Source of the DNA: an uncultured Pelagibacteraceae bacterium
Lineage (GTDB): Bacteria; Pseudomonadota; Alphaproteobacteria; Pelagibacterales; Pelagibacteraceae
Assembly: GCA_902589305.1 (NCBI GenBank)
Contig: CACISL010000010.1
Span: 1-45,262 of the forward strand
Direction: 5' to 3'
Length of the DNA stretch: 45,262 bases
Part shown: positions 1 through 7,851 of the stretch, piece by piece
Position numbering within the stretch: position 1 is the first letter of the stretch
Layout of the letters: every line of letters begins with the position of its first letter
Notes under the pieces: generated by a model
What the model was told of the DNA's origin: nothing
The model's database searches: none
The model's input: only the letters and a program-made list of their open reading frames with translations
Program-made: the position numbers and the translations under genes

Positions 1-429
1 AATTGTTCCTGCACCAATGTTAGAATTCTTTCCTACTGAAGTATCTCCAATATAAGAGAGGTGATTTACTTTCGAATTTTTATTTATAAGAGATTTTTTT
101 GTTTCAACAAAATTTCCAATTTTAGAATTTTCTTTTAACAATGTCCCCTCTCTTAACCTCGCATAAGGACCTACAACTACATTTTTTTCAATTTTAGTTC
201 CCTCTAGATGACTGAAGGATTTAATATGAGTATTATCTCCGATTTTAACTTTTGGACCAATTACAACATAAGGATCTATTGTAACGTTTTTTCCAAAAAT
301 AGTATCATTTGATAAAAATGTTGTTTCTGGTGCAACTAAATTTACACCTTTCTTTAAAGCTTTGTTTCTTAATAATTCTTGTTTAAGCCTATACGAATTA
401 GCTTTATTTAATTTATTATTTGTATTCAT
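1..429 (-). CDS. glmU: GlmU C-terminal (acetyltransferase) domain protein, partial at window edge
   Basis: The minus-strand frame is open from an ATG at 429 to the window edge (143 residues seen). It reads as the left-handed beta-helix half of GlmU, which acetylates glucosamine-1-phosphate for UDP-GlcNAc synthesis: hexapeptide turns, GPYARLREGTLL, IGNFVETKK, and NHLSYIGD, whose His (residue 123) matches the catalytic His of the acetyltransferase site. The protein begins right at the linker that normally joins the N-terminal uridyltransferase domain. No LxAGxGTRM-type domain is encoded upstream, where gph runs the other way and an in-frame stop lies about 16 codons before the ATG. So this looks like a stand-alone acetyltransferase domain. 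A neighbouring gph is common for alphaproteobacterial glmU. The 3' end is not visible. Confidence 0.85.
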   Translation of the reverse strand, partial: MNTNNKLNKANSYRLKQELLRNKALKKGVNLVAPETTFLSNDTIFGKNVTIDPYVVIGPKVKIGDNTHIKSFSHLEGTKIEKNVVVGPYARLREGTLLKENSKIGNFVETKKSLINKNSKVNHLSYIGDTSVGKNSNIGAGTI

Positions 430-499
430 TAAAAATTTCTTTACATTATTAATGTAACTGAAATAAGTCACAAAATATTTCTTTTTAATACTTTTAAAA
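430..499. promoter_or_regulatory. Divergent intergenic region glmU / gph
   Basis: Seventy bases separate the two divergent start codons, so both promoters must lie here. The stretch is almost entirely A and T. I see no clear operator palindrome and no strong Shine-Dalgarno sequence for either gene. Promoter content is inferred from layout only. Confidence 0.4.
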
Positions 500-1162
500 A
501 TGAGTCAAATTTACACCATTCTTTTTGATCTAGACGGTACAATAGTAAATACTGCACCAGACTTAATGGCTGCTCATAATCATGTAATGAGAAAGTTTGG
601 TCACTCAGAAAAAAAACTTGAAGATATAAAGTCCCTCGCAGGTAAAGGCGCATGGGTGATGATGCAAAGATCTTTTAAAGAGGAAATAAAAGATGAGAAA
701 ACAAAAAAAGAAATGACTAAAGAATTTATAGATTTTTACTCAAAAAATATTGATAAAGAAAGTGTTCCATTAAAAGGTGCAATTAATTTTTTCAAATGGG
801 CAAAAAATAAAAATATTTCGATGGCTGTTTGTACTAATAAACAAGAAAGGCTTGCGATAGACTTATTAAAAAAACTAGATTTATTCAAATTCTTTGAATA
901 TGTGGCTGGTTCAGATACTTTTGCATTTAACAAACCTGACCCTAGACATCTAACAGATGTTGTTGAAATTATTGGAGGTGATTTAAAAAAAACAATAATG
1001 ATCGGGGATAGCGAGGTTGATGCTATGTCTGCGTACAACGCTAAATTACCATTTGTCTTAGTAAAAGATGGGTATACCGAAAAAACTGAAAATGAAATCA
1101 AGCACGATGAATTAATTTCTGACTTTGAAAATTTCGAAAAAATTATTGAAAAATATTTATGA
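500..1162 (+). CDS. gph: Phosphoglycolate phosphatase-type HAD hydrolase
   Basis: This 220-residue protein is a haloacid dehalogenase-superfamily phosphatase, probably hydrolysing 2-phosphoglycolate or a similar small phosphate ester in the cytoplasm. Motif I is FDLDGTIVNT with the nucleophile Asp10 and acid/base Asp12. A helical cap follows (about residues 18-85). Motif II is VCTNK, motif III is the Lys in NKPDPRHL, and motif IV is MIGDSEVDAMSA with the metal-binding acidic residues. Length fits the Gph family. The stop codon overlaps the start of the downstream LysE-type exporter by 4 bp, implying co-transcription. Substrate cannot be fixed from sequence because HAD phosphatases are often promiscuous, but the glmU neighbour supports the gph name. 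Confidence 0.85.
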   Translation: MSQIYTILFDLDGTIVNTAPDLMAAHNHVMRKFGHSEKKLEDIKSLAGKGAWVMMQRSFKEEIKDEKTKKEMTKEFIDFYSKNIDKESVPLKGAINFFKWAKNKNISMAVCTNKQERLAIDLLKKLDLFKFFEYVAGSDTFAFNKPDPRHLTDVVEIIGGDLKKTIMIGDSEVDAMSAYNAKLPFVLVKDGYTEKTENEIKHDELISDFENFEKIIEKYL

Positions 1163-1758
1163 TTAGTTTTGCTCTTTTTTCAGCTTTAGCGACTTTTTAT
1201 TTTACAATGTTTTTTACCCCAGGTCCGAATAATGCAATGCTTACAGCATCAGGCATGAAATTTGGATTTGTGAGAACTTTGCCACATTTAATTGGAATAC
1301 CTTTAGGCCATATCTTTCAGATCGGGCTTACCTGTTTTGGTCTAGCAAATTTATTCTTAATTTATCCTCAAGTGCAATTCTACATGAAAATCTTATGTTT
1401 TATTTATTTACTTTACCTAGGATGGAAAATGATTGGCTCATTTTCTATGGCTCAAAAAGAATCTGGAAGACCTTTAAGATTTTACGAGGCATCATTATTC
1501 CAATTTATAAATCCAAAAGCTTGGTCGATTGCGGTCACTGTTGCATCAGGTTTTTTTCCAACTGAGGAAAATATTTTTATAGGTGTTGCATTTGTTACTA
1601 TTACTGCCGCAGTAATTTGTTTTCCCACAATCAGTCTTTGGGCACTTTTCGGAAGTGGATTAAGAGAATTTGTAGGAGATATTAGAACAAAAAAAATAAT
1701 TGAATATGTTTTAGCACTTTTATTGGTTTTAACTGGTATATTTATTCTTATTAAATAA
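1159..1758 (+). CDS. LysE/RhtB-family amino acid exporter
   Basis: A 199-residue membrane protein with about six hydrophobic segments. The N-terminal signature TPGPNNAMLTASG followed by a G-rich HLIGIPLGH segment is typical of the LysE/RhtB translocators, which export amino acids such as lysine, homoserine or threonine across the inner membrane. NPKAWSIAV near residue 118 is the second recurrent motif of the family. Its ATG overlaps the gph stop by 4 bp. Substrate is unknown. It is not obviously linked in function to gph, and the pairing may reflect only operon packing. Confidence 0.88.
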   Translation: MISFALFSALATFYFTMFFTPGPNNAMLTASGMKFGFVRTLPHLIGIPLGHIFQIGLTCFGLANLFLIYPQVQFYMKILCFIYLLYLGWKMIGSFSMAQKESGRPLRFYEASLFQFINPKAWSIAVTVASGFFPTEENIFIGVAFVTITAAVICFPTISLWALFGSGLREFVGDIRTKKIIEYVLALLLVLTGIFILIK

Positions 1759-1801
1759 TAGCCTTTGATTTTTACAACTCTCTTTAATATAAACTTTGCA
1801 G

Positions 1802-2698
1802 ATGCATTTTACTAAAAAGAATAATTCTGAAAAAAGATTAGAATTTGTAAAAAATTTACAATCAAAAAAACTTCTTAGATTTCCTGGTGCTTATAATCCT
1901 TTGTGTGCAAAACTTATAGCTGAAATTGGATTTGATGGAGTTTACATTTCAGGTGGTGTTATGTCTAATGATCTAGGATTACCAGACATAGGATTAACAA
2001 CTTTAGATCAAGTAAGTTACAGAGCTAACCAAATTTCTAGAGCAACGGACCTTCCTACAATTGTAGATGCAGATACTGGATTTAAAGATTGTAAAAAAAC
2101 AATAATTACCTTTGAGGAAAAAGGTTTAGCTGGTTGTCATATAGAAGACCAGATAGCCGAAAAAAGATGTGGGCATTTAGATAACAAAGAACTTATTTCA
2201 AAAGATGAAATGGTTAAAAAAATTAAAGATTCTGTAAATGCTAGAAAAGATAAAAATTTTTTAATTATAGTAAGGACTGATGCAAATACTGTTGAAGGAA
2301 TAGATAAAACACTAGAAAGAATAAAATATTATGAAGATGCAGGAGCAGACATGATTTTTCCAGAAGCAATGAAAGATGAAAAGGAGTTTGAAAAAGTAAG
2401 AAAAATATCTAAAGGTTATTTACTAGCCAACATGACAGAATTTGGTAAATCCAAATTATTGAATAGATCACAATTAGAAAATTTAGGCTATAATTTAGTT
2501 ATTTATCCTGTGACAACACAGAGGCTCGCTATGCAGAATGTTGAATTAGGTCTTAAATCAATATTTAAAGATGGCCATCAAAATAATATTATTGACAAAA
2601 TGCAGACTAGAAAAAGGTTGTACGAGTTAGTAGAATATGAGAAATACAATACACCTGATAAGAAAATCACAGATTTTTCTACAGAAGGACATGAATAA
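1802..2698 (+). CDS. prpB: 2-methylisocitrate lyase
   Basis: This 298-residue enzyme cleaves 2-methylisocitrate to pyruvate and succinate, the last step of the methylcitrate cycle for propionyl-CoA disposal. It belongs to the isocitrate lyase/PEP mutase fold: PGAYNPLCAKL at the N-terminus, metal-binding VDADTGF (Asp89, Asp91), and the catalytic-loop motif KRCGH with Cys123. I chose the ATG at 1802; a TTG two codons upstream would add only two residues. The TAA stop overlaps the prpC start by one base, so the two are translationally coupled. The related oxaloacetate decarboxylase family is less likely given prpC next door. Confidence 0.92.
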   Translation: MHFTKKNNSEKRLEFVKNLQSKKLLRFPGAYNPLCAKLIAEIGFDGVYISGGVMSNDLGLPDIGLTTLDQVSYRANQISRATDLPTIVDADTGFKDCKKTIITFEEKGLAGCHIEDQIAEKRCGHLDNKELISKDEMVKKIKDSVNARKDKNFLIIVRTDANTVEGIDKTLERIKYYEDAGADMIFPEAMKDEKEFEKVRKISKGYLLANMTEFGKSKLLNRSQLENLGYNLVIYPVTTQRLAMQNVELGLKSIFKDGHQNNIIDKMQTRKRLYELVEYEKYNTPDKKITDFSTEGHE

Positions 2699-3822
2699 TG
2701 AGTGAAGAAATTAAAAAAGGTTTGTTAGGAATAGTTGTTGATGAAACTACAATATCACATGTAGTACCTGAGCTAAGTGCACTGACTTACAGAGGTTACA
2801 CTGTTCAGGAACTTTGTGATAAGTGTGATTTCGAAGAAGTTGCATATTTAGTATTAAATGGAGAACTTCCAAATAAAAGTCAGTTAAAAAAATTCATCAA
2901 ACAAGAGAGATCAGAAAGAAAACTTTCTAAACAAATATTAAATGACATTAAAAAAATGCCTCGAAATGCTCATCCAATGGATGTAATTAGAACTTGTGTA
3001 AGTTTAATGGCATTAGAAGATAAAGACACAAAAGATAATTCTCCTAAAGCAAATATGAGAAAAGCAATGAGAATATTTGCTAAAACACCGACAGCTGTTG
3101 CTGCTTATTTCAGAACACGAAAAGGGAAATCAATTATAGCTCCAAGTAAGAAGTTATCTTTTTCAGAAAACTTTTTTAAAATGATGTTTAATAAAGTTCC
3201 TGATAAGGAAATTGTAAGAGCATTTGACATCTCACTAATATTATATGCTGAACATAGTTTTAATGTTTCAACTTTTACAGCAAGAACAATTACATCTAGT
3301 TTATCTGATTTACATGGTGCAATAACTGGAGCAATCGCCTCTCTAAAAGGTCCATTACATGGTGGAGCTAATGAAGCTGTGATGCATATGATGAAGGAAA
3401 TTGGAAAACCTGAAAAGGCAAAAGCTTGGATTGAAAATGCACTTAACAAGAAAAAAGTCGTTATGGGATTTGGTCATAGAGTTTACCGTACTGGAGACTC
3501 TAGAGTTCCAACAATGAAACACTATATGTTTAAAGTTGCGAAGCTTTTGAAAAAAGAAAAGTATACAAGGATGTACGAGATTTTAGAAAAGGTAATGTTA
3601 GACCGTAAAAATATTCATCCTAATGTAGATTTCCCATGCGGCCCAACATATTACATGATGGGAATTGATATAGATTTCTATACACCAATATTTGTTATGT
3701 CGCGTATTACTGGTTGGTCTGCACATATAATGGAACAACATGCCTCAAATAAACTTATAAGACCGTTATCTAAATACAGAGGAGCCGAAGTAAGAGAAGT
3801 AATGTTGCTTAACCAAAGATAA
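2698..3822 (+). CDS. prpC: 2-methylcitrate synthase
   Basis: A 374-residue citrate-synthase-fold enzyme condensing propionyl-CoA with oxaloacetate to 2-methylcitrate. The catalytic triad is visible: His221 in LHGGANEAVM, His260 in GFGHRVYRTGDSR, and Asp311 in HPNVDFPCGPTYY. The short N-terminus (GLLGIVVDETTIS, then LTYRGYTVQEL) matches the PrpC/short citrate synthase type rather than the longer GltA type. It follows prpB with a one-base overlap. No prpD dehydratase follows, so the intermediate dehydration must be done by an enzyme encoded elsewhere. Confidence 0.92.
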   Translation: MSEEIKKGLLGIVVDETTISHVVPELSALTYRGYTVQELCDKCDFEEVAYLVLNGELPNKSQLKKFIKQERSERKLSKQILNDIKKMPRNAHPMDVIRTCVSLMALEDKDTKDNSPKANMRKAMRIFAKTPTAVAAYFRTRKGKSIIAPSKKLSFSENFFKMMFNKVPDKEIVRAFDISLILYAEHSFNVSTFTARTITSSLSDLHGAITGAIASLKGPLHGGANEAVMHMMKEIGKPEKAKAWIENALNKKKVVMGFGHRVYRTGDSRVPTMKHYMFKVAKLLKKEKYTRMYEILEKVMLDRKNIHPNVDFPCGPTYYMMGIDIDFYTPIFVMSRITGWSAHIMEQHASNKLIRPLSKYRGAEVREVMLLNQR

Positions 3823-4008
3823 ATGACTTTAACTAATTTACTTTTATTTTTAATCTTAATTACACTTGCTACATATACTTTTATGCCTTGGAAAGGTATT
3901 GATAAAGGTTCATTAGTAAAAGTAGCATCTCAGTGGTTTATGTGGTTTGCTATTTTTGCAATCATTGTTTTAATATCCACTTTTTTTGGGATTGAAGTCT
4001 CTGGATAA
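3823..4008 (+). CDS. Small two-helix membrane protein of unknown function
   Basis: This 61-residue ORF starts with ATG directly after the prpC stop codon. It consists of two hydrophobic helices, about residues 4-22 and 36-57, joined by a short charged loop (WKGIDKGSLVK). I do not recognise a family. Zero spacing to prpC and a frame that stays open to the next gene's start region suggest it is real and co-transcribed with prpBC. A role in membrane association or transport linked to propionate metabolism would be speculation. Confidence 0.6.
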   Translation: MTLTNLLLFLILITLATYTFMPWKGIDKGSLVKVASQWFMWFAIFAIIVLISTFFGIEVSG

Positions 4009-4894
4009 TAATTTTTTTCAACAAACAAGAATTTTAGATGGGGGTATGGGCCAGGAACTCCTTAACCGTGGAGTAAAACCTCACGGAACTCTATGGGGAG
4101 CCTCAGCATTATTTAATCGAAAATATCATAAGACAGTCATCAAAACACATTTAGATTTTATAAAAGCCGGAGCAGAAATTATAGTAACTAATAGTTTTGG
4201 TAGCAGAAAAAGAAGGCTCATGGAAAATGGGTTAGCAAAAGAATATAAAAATCTGAATATTCTAGCAGGAAAACTGGCAAAAAAAGCCGTAGCAATCTCA
4301 AAAAAAAAAATTTTAATTGCAGGAAGTCTGCCGCCTCAAAATTTTACTTATTTTGCTGATCTTGGAAAAGATCTTAGATTTATAAAAGAAAGTTTTAGAT
4401 CCCAAGCAAAATATCTCAATCCATATGTTGATTTCTTTTATTTAGACGTAATGAGTAGCTGGAAAGAGTGTTCATTGGGTTTGAGTGCAATTAAAGAATA
4501 CAAGAAAAAAATTTTAGTCGGTATTCACATAAGGAGCAAAGGGTTGTTACCGTCGGGTGAAAAATTTATAACTGTAGCTAAGAAAGTTCAAAAACATAAG
4601 CCTTTGGGGATTATGGCCTCTTGTGTTTCATTTGAGGATTTGAATGAAGTGATGAAAGACGCAAAAAAACTTAATGTTCCATTTGGATTTAAGATAAATG
4701 CTTTTGAACACATTCCACCAGGTTGGAAACCGGACTCGAATAATCCTAAAGTTCAACTTGGAAAAAGAAAAGATCTTACTCCTAAAAAATTTCTTGAAAT
4801 TTGTAAAAAATTAAAGAACAAGGGAGCAAAAATTATTGGAGGCTGTTGTGAAATTACTCCAAAACATATTGAAAAATTAAATTCTTTAGTGTGA
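3992..4894 (+). CDS. Homocysteine S-methyltransferase family protein
   Basis: About 300 residues with the Pfam homocysteine S-methyltransferase barrel: RILDGGMGQELLNRG at the N-terminus, an internal VTNSFGS segment, and the zinc-binding cysteines in ASCVS and the C-terminal GGCCEITPKHI. The family moves a methyl group from donors such as S-methylmethionine or betaine-like compounds to homocysteine, giving methionine. No ATG precedes the conserved DGGMG motif, so the start must be a TTG (3992, or 3986) inside the end of the upstream small ORF. The coding region contains an 11-A run at 4300-4310. Its 3' end overlaps the convergent permease gene by 9 bp. The methyl donor cannot be read from sequence. 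Confidence 0.82.
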   Translation: MKSLDNNFFQQTRILDGGMGQELLNRGVKPHGTLWGASALFNRKYHKTVIKTHLDFIKAGAEIIVTNSFGSRKRRLMENGLAKEYKNLNILAGKLAKKAVAISKKKILIAGSLPPQNFTYFADLGKDLRFIKESFRSQAKYLNPYVDFFYLDVMSSWKECSLGLSAIKEYKKKILVGIHIRSKGLLPSGEKFITVAKKVQKHKPLGIMASCVSFEDLNEVMKDAKKLNVPFGFKINAFEHIPPGWKPDSNNPKVQLGKRKDLTPKKFLEICKKLKNKGAKIIGGCCEITPKHIEKLNSLV

Positions 4895-5737
4895 TTTAAT
4901 AATTTTTTGTGTAATTCTATCTAAAATAATTGCTAGAATTACTATACCTGTTCCGCCAATAACCGCAGATCCAACATCAAGTCTTCCTAGAGCAATATAT
5001 ACAGTTAAACCTAGCCCCCCGGCACCAATAAGAGCTGCAATAACAACCATCGATAATGCAAGCATCAATGTTTGATTAACTCCTGCCATAATAGTCTTTA
5101 GAGACAAAGGAATTTCGATTTTAATAAGTATTAAAAATTTTGTTAACCCTAAACTTGATCCAGCTTCTTTAAATCCCTTGCCAACTTGTCTAATACCTAA
5201 ATTCGTTAATCGAATAATTGGTGGTAAAGCAAATATAATTGTAGCAACTACACCAGGAGTTAAACCAACTCCAAAAAGCATAACAACTGGTATTAAATAA
5301 ACGAAACTTGGTATCGTTTGCATTATATCAAGTATTGGGCGTAAAATTATTTCAAAAGTATTACTTCTTGAAGCAATGATGCCGAGAGGAATTCCAATCA
5401 ACATACAAAATAAAACAGCAGTAAAAATCATTGCTAGTGTGGTCATACTTTCTGACCAAAGATCAACAAGATCAATAAAAACTAAACTTATAAAAGAAAA
5501 TATTGCAAATTTAATTCCATTTGTCCTGTAAGCGAAAATTATAAATATTAAAAGTATAATTGGAAAAGGTATAAAATTAAAAAGTGAGTCCAAGCTATTT
5601 AGAACAGTATCAATCGGAGCTGAGATTTTTTTAAAGAGTGGCCGTTGTTCAAATAGCCACTCTTTAATATTACCTTCTATCCATTCACCTAATGGAATGT
5701 ATATTTCGTAATCTGATGGGGCTAATTTTAAACTCAT
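4886..5737 (-). CDS. proW: Glycine betaine/proline-type ABC transporter permease
   Basis: A 283-residue inner-membrane permease of the OpuAB/ProW type. It has an N-terminal stretch (IPLGEWIEGNIKEWLF), several hydrophobic helices, and the cytoplasmic EAA-type loop with GSSLGLTKFLILIKIEIP that docks the ATPase. It is the last gene of a minus-strand unit beginning with two binding proteins, 18 bp after the nearer one. No ATPase gene (proV) lies up- or downstream: the next gene is the convergent methyltransferase, which overlaps it by 9 bp. Likely substrates are quaternary amines or DMSP-like osmolytes, judging from the family. Confidence 0.9.
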   Translation of the reverse strand: MSLKLAPSDYEIYIPLGEWIEGNIKEWLFEQRPLFKKISAPIDTVLNSLDSLFNFIPFPIILLIFIIFAYRTNGIKFAIFSFISLVFIDLVDLWSESMTTLAMIFTAVLFCMLIGIPLGIIASRSNTFEIILRPILDIMQTIPSFVYLIPVVMLFGVGLTPGVVATIIFALPPIIRLTNLGIRQVGKGFKEAGSSLGLTKFLILIKIEIPLSLKTIMAGVNQTLMLALSMVVIAALIGAGGLGLTVYIALGRLDVGSAVIGGTGIVILAIILDRITQKIIKSH

Positions 5738-5755
5738 TAAAATTAACCTGAACCC

Positions 5756-6697
5756 TTACTTGATCCAACTATCAAATGTGCTTTGATTAGCTTTTATCCA
5801 TTCAGCTGCGTGTTTCTTAATAGCTTTTTCGCTTTTCTCACCCTTGTTCATCTTCAAGTTTTGAGCAGCAATATCTCCAAGAGGTATAGAAGCTTTTTTA
5901 AGCATCTTCTCTACTTTTGGATTTGCTTTAAGAAAATCTACGTTAGCTGCCGGTCTTATATCATCAGCACCAAAACCTAAATTTACTTTAGACTTTGTCG
6001 CATTTGCGATCTTAGTTGGTTTTGTTTTACTATATGGAACCTCAATCCAAACTACATCTTTACCAAGTTTTAAAGCACCAACAGTCCAATTAGGTGTCCA
6101 TGTATAAAATAGAATTGATTTTCCATTTTTGTATTTAGACACTGCATCTGCCATTGAAGCTGAATAGTCTGCTTTTACTGGATTGATAAAATCACCTAGT
6201 CCAAGTTCATCAAAGTGTTTTGTGATTTGTTTTTCACATCCCCAGCCTGGAGGGCAAGCAACCATATCTGCTTTTCCATCTCCATTAGAGTCAAACTCTT
6301 TCGCATGTTTTTTGATATCCATTACGCTTTTGATACCAAATTTATCTGCAGATTTTTTATCGATTAAGTAACCTTGGGCTCCACCACCCTTCATTACGTA
6401 ACCAACTGGTTTAACTTTTCCTTTGGACTCTGAAATGTAACCATCATGAGTACCGAACCAGCCGTTCACCCATAAATCAACATCGCCTGATGTTGCTGCT
6501 ACATAAAATACTTGAGGTTTCATTACAGTTGGGCCTGAAACTTTGTAACCCATTTTCTCAAGAGCTGCCTTATAGATCTCAGCCTGGAAATACCCTGTAT
6601 CCCAATCTGCCTTACCCATTTTGATCTCGTTAGCAAATACAGCACTACTAATAGTAAGAGCTGCAATTATTGATACTAAATGTTTTAAATATCTCAT
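5756..6697 (-). CDS. proX: Glycine betaine/proline-type substrate-binding protein (copy 1)
   Basis: This 313-residue periplasmic protein has a signal peptide (hydrophobic residues about 8-22, cleavage near VFA-NEI). The mature part matches the OpuAC/ProX fold: KMGKADWDTGYFQAEIYK, then LWVNGWFG and TWTPNW, whose aromatic residues likely form the cage for a quaternary ammonium group. A strong Shine-Dalgarno sequence (AGGAGGG) precedes its ATG. It is a close paralogue of the equal-length protein encoded just upstream. Differences cluster in loops such as GGGAQGYL versus SGGLQGYL, suggesting altered affinity or substrate range. Confidence 0.92.
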   Translation of the reverse strand: MRYLKHLVSIIAALTISSAVFANEIKMGKADWDTGYFQAEIYKAALEKMGYKVSGPTVMKPQVFYVAATSGDVDLWVNGWFGTHDGYISESKGKVKPVGYVMKGGGAQGYLIDKKSADKFGIKSVMDIKKHAKEFDSNGDGKADMVACPPGWGCEKQITKHFDELGLGDFINPVKADYSASMADAVSKYKNGKSILFYTWTPNWTVGALKLGKDVVWIEVPYSKTKPTKIANATKSKVNLGFGADDIRPAANVDFLKANPKVEKMLKKASIPLGDIAAQNLKMNKGEKSEKAIKKHAAEWIKANQSTFDSWIK

Positions 6698-6714
6698 TTT
6701 CCCTCCTAAATTTA
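6698..6714 (-). promoter_or_regulatory. Strong ribosome binding site of proX copy 1
   Basis: On the minus strand the bases just before the ATG at 6697 contain AGGAGGG about four bases upstream, a near-perfect Shine-Dalgarno sequence. Most genes in this window have none. It predicts very high translation of this binding protein. Confidence 0.7.
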
Positions 6715-6778
6715 TAAAATTTTAACATGTATGAATTTTGAATGTAACCGTAATACAACTAAAAAGTGAGATATGTCT

Positions 6779-6804
6779 TATATGCGCACTATCGTGCGCA
6801 TATA
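6779..6804 (-). terminator. Intercistronic hairpin between the two proX genes
   Basis: A perfect inverted repeat, with 11-bp arms (one arm TATATGCGCAC) and a 4-base loop, lies 21 bp after the stop codon of the upstream binding-protein gene. It is much more G+C-rich than its surroundings. On the minus strand no U-run follows directly; one appears only about 12 bases later. So it looks more like an mRNA-stabilising or processing hairpin than a strong intrinsic terminator. It probably tunes the ratio of the two transcripts. Confidence 0.6.
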
Positions 6805-6825
6805 TTCTTATTTGCTAATTTATTC

Positions 6826-7767
6826 TTAATTTATCCAGCTATTAAAAGTTTTTTGATTTGATTTAATCCAGTCTTCAGCATGTTTCTTTATTGCTTTTTC
6901 ACTTTTCTCACCCTTATTCATTTTTAAGTTCTGAGCAGCAATATCAGCTAAAGGTATAGATGCTTTTTTTAAAAACTTTTCTACTTTTGGATTGGCTTTT
7001 AAAAAATCAACATTAGCAGCTGGTCTAATGTCGTTTACTCCAAATCCCATGTTAAGTTTTGACTTTGTTGCATTTGGCACGCTTACTTCCTTTGTTTCAC
7101 TAAAAGGAGCTTCAATCCAAACTACATCTTCACCTAATTTTAAAGTGCCGACTGTCCAGTTCGGAGTCCAAGTATAAAATAAAACAGATTTGCCGTTTTT
7201 ATATCTTGAAATTATATCTGCCATAGCAGCTGAGTAATCTGCTTTTATCGGATTAATAAATTCACCCAGACCAAGCTCTTCAAAATGCCTTGATATAATT
7301 TTTTCACAACCCCATCCTGGATGACAAGCAACCATATCTGCTTTACCATCGCCATTAGAGTCAAACTCTTTAGCGTGATTTTTTATATCCATTACAGACT
7401 TAATATTAAATTTGTCTGCAGTTTTTTTGTCAATTAAGTAACCTTGCAAGCCACCGCTTTTTGCAACATAGCCTACAGGTTTAACTTTACCCATAGCCTC
7501 TTTTACATAAGAGTCGTGATTTCCAAACCATCCATTCACCCAAAGATCCATATCTCCTGCTGCTGCTGCAACATAAAACACCTGAGGTTTCATTACAGTT
7601 GGGCCAGTAACCTTATAACCCATTTTTTCTAGTGCTTTTTTATAAACTTCTGCTTGGAAATAACCTGTGTCCCAATCAGCTTTACCCATTTTTATTTCTT
7701 TTGCGTTAATTGATAAACTTAATGTCGAAACAAAAACTATAGTTATTAAAGTTTTTAATAATTTCAT
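6826..7767 (-). CDS. Glycine betaine/proline-type substrate-binding protein (copy 2)
   Basis: A 313-residue secreted paralogue of the next gene downstream. It has a signal peptide (hydrophobic residues about 7-20, cleavage near INA-KEI) and the same landmarks KMGKADWDTGYFQAEVYK, LWVNGWFG and TWTPNW. By eye roughly three quarters of positions match copy 1, with most changes in short patches (for example EAPFSETKEVSVP against EVPYSKTKPTKIA). A Shine-Dalgarno AGAAGGA precedes the ATG. It is the first gene of the unit copy 2 - hairpin - copy 1 - permease. Tandem duplication followed by divergence is the simplest explanation. Confidence 0.9.
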   Translation of the reverse strand: MKLLKTLITIVFVSTLSLSINAKEIKMGKADWDTGYFQAEVYKKALEKMGYKVTGPTVMKPQVFYVAAAAGDMDLWVNGWFGNHDSYVKEAMGKVKPVGYVAKSGGLQGYLIDKKTADKFNIKSVMDIKNHAKEFDSNGDGKADMVACHPGWGCEKIISRHFEELGLGEFINPIKADYSAAMADIISRYKNGKSVLFYTWTPNWTVGTLKLGEDVVWIEAPFSETKEVSVPNATKSKLNMGFGVNDIRPAANVDFLKANPKVEKFLKKASIPLADIAAQNLKMNKGEKSEKAIKKHAEDWIKSNQKTFNSWIN

Positions 7768-7851
7768 AATTATCCTTCTGTTATTATTATATTAATTGAT
7801 AAAAAATTTTAATGAAAAGAGAGTATTGTCGCAGAAATAGTTAAAGGTGAT

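Noticed and set aside
1796-1801. TTG start for prpB two codons upstream
   Set aside because: The ATG at 1802 is a better start and no ribosome binding site favours the TTG.
6779-6804. Rho-independent terminator after the upstream proX copy
   Set aside because: I list the hairpin but do not call it a canonical terminator because no U-run follows the stem directly on the minus strand.
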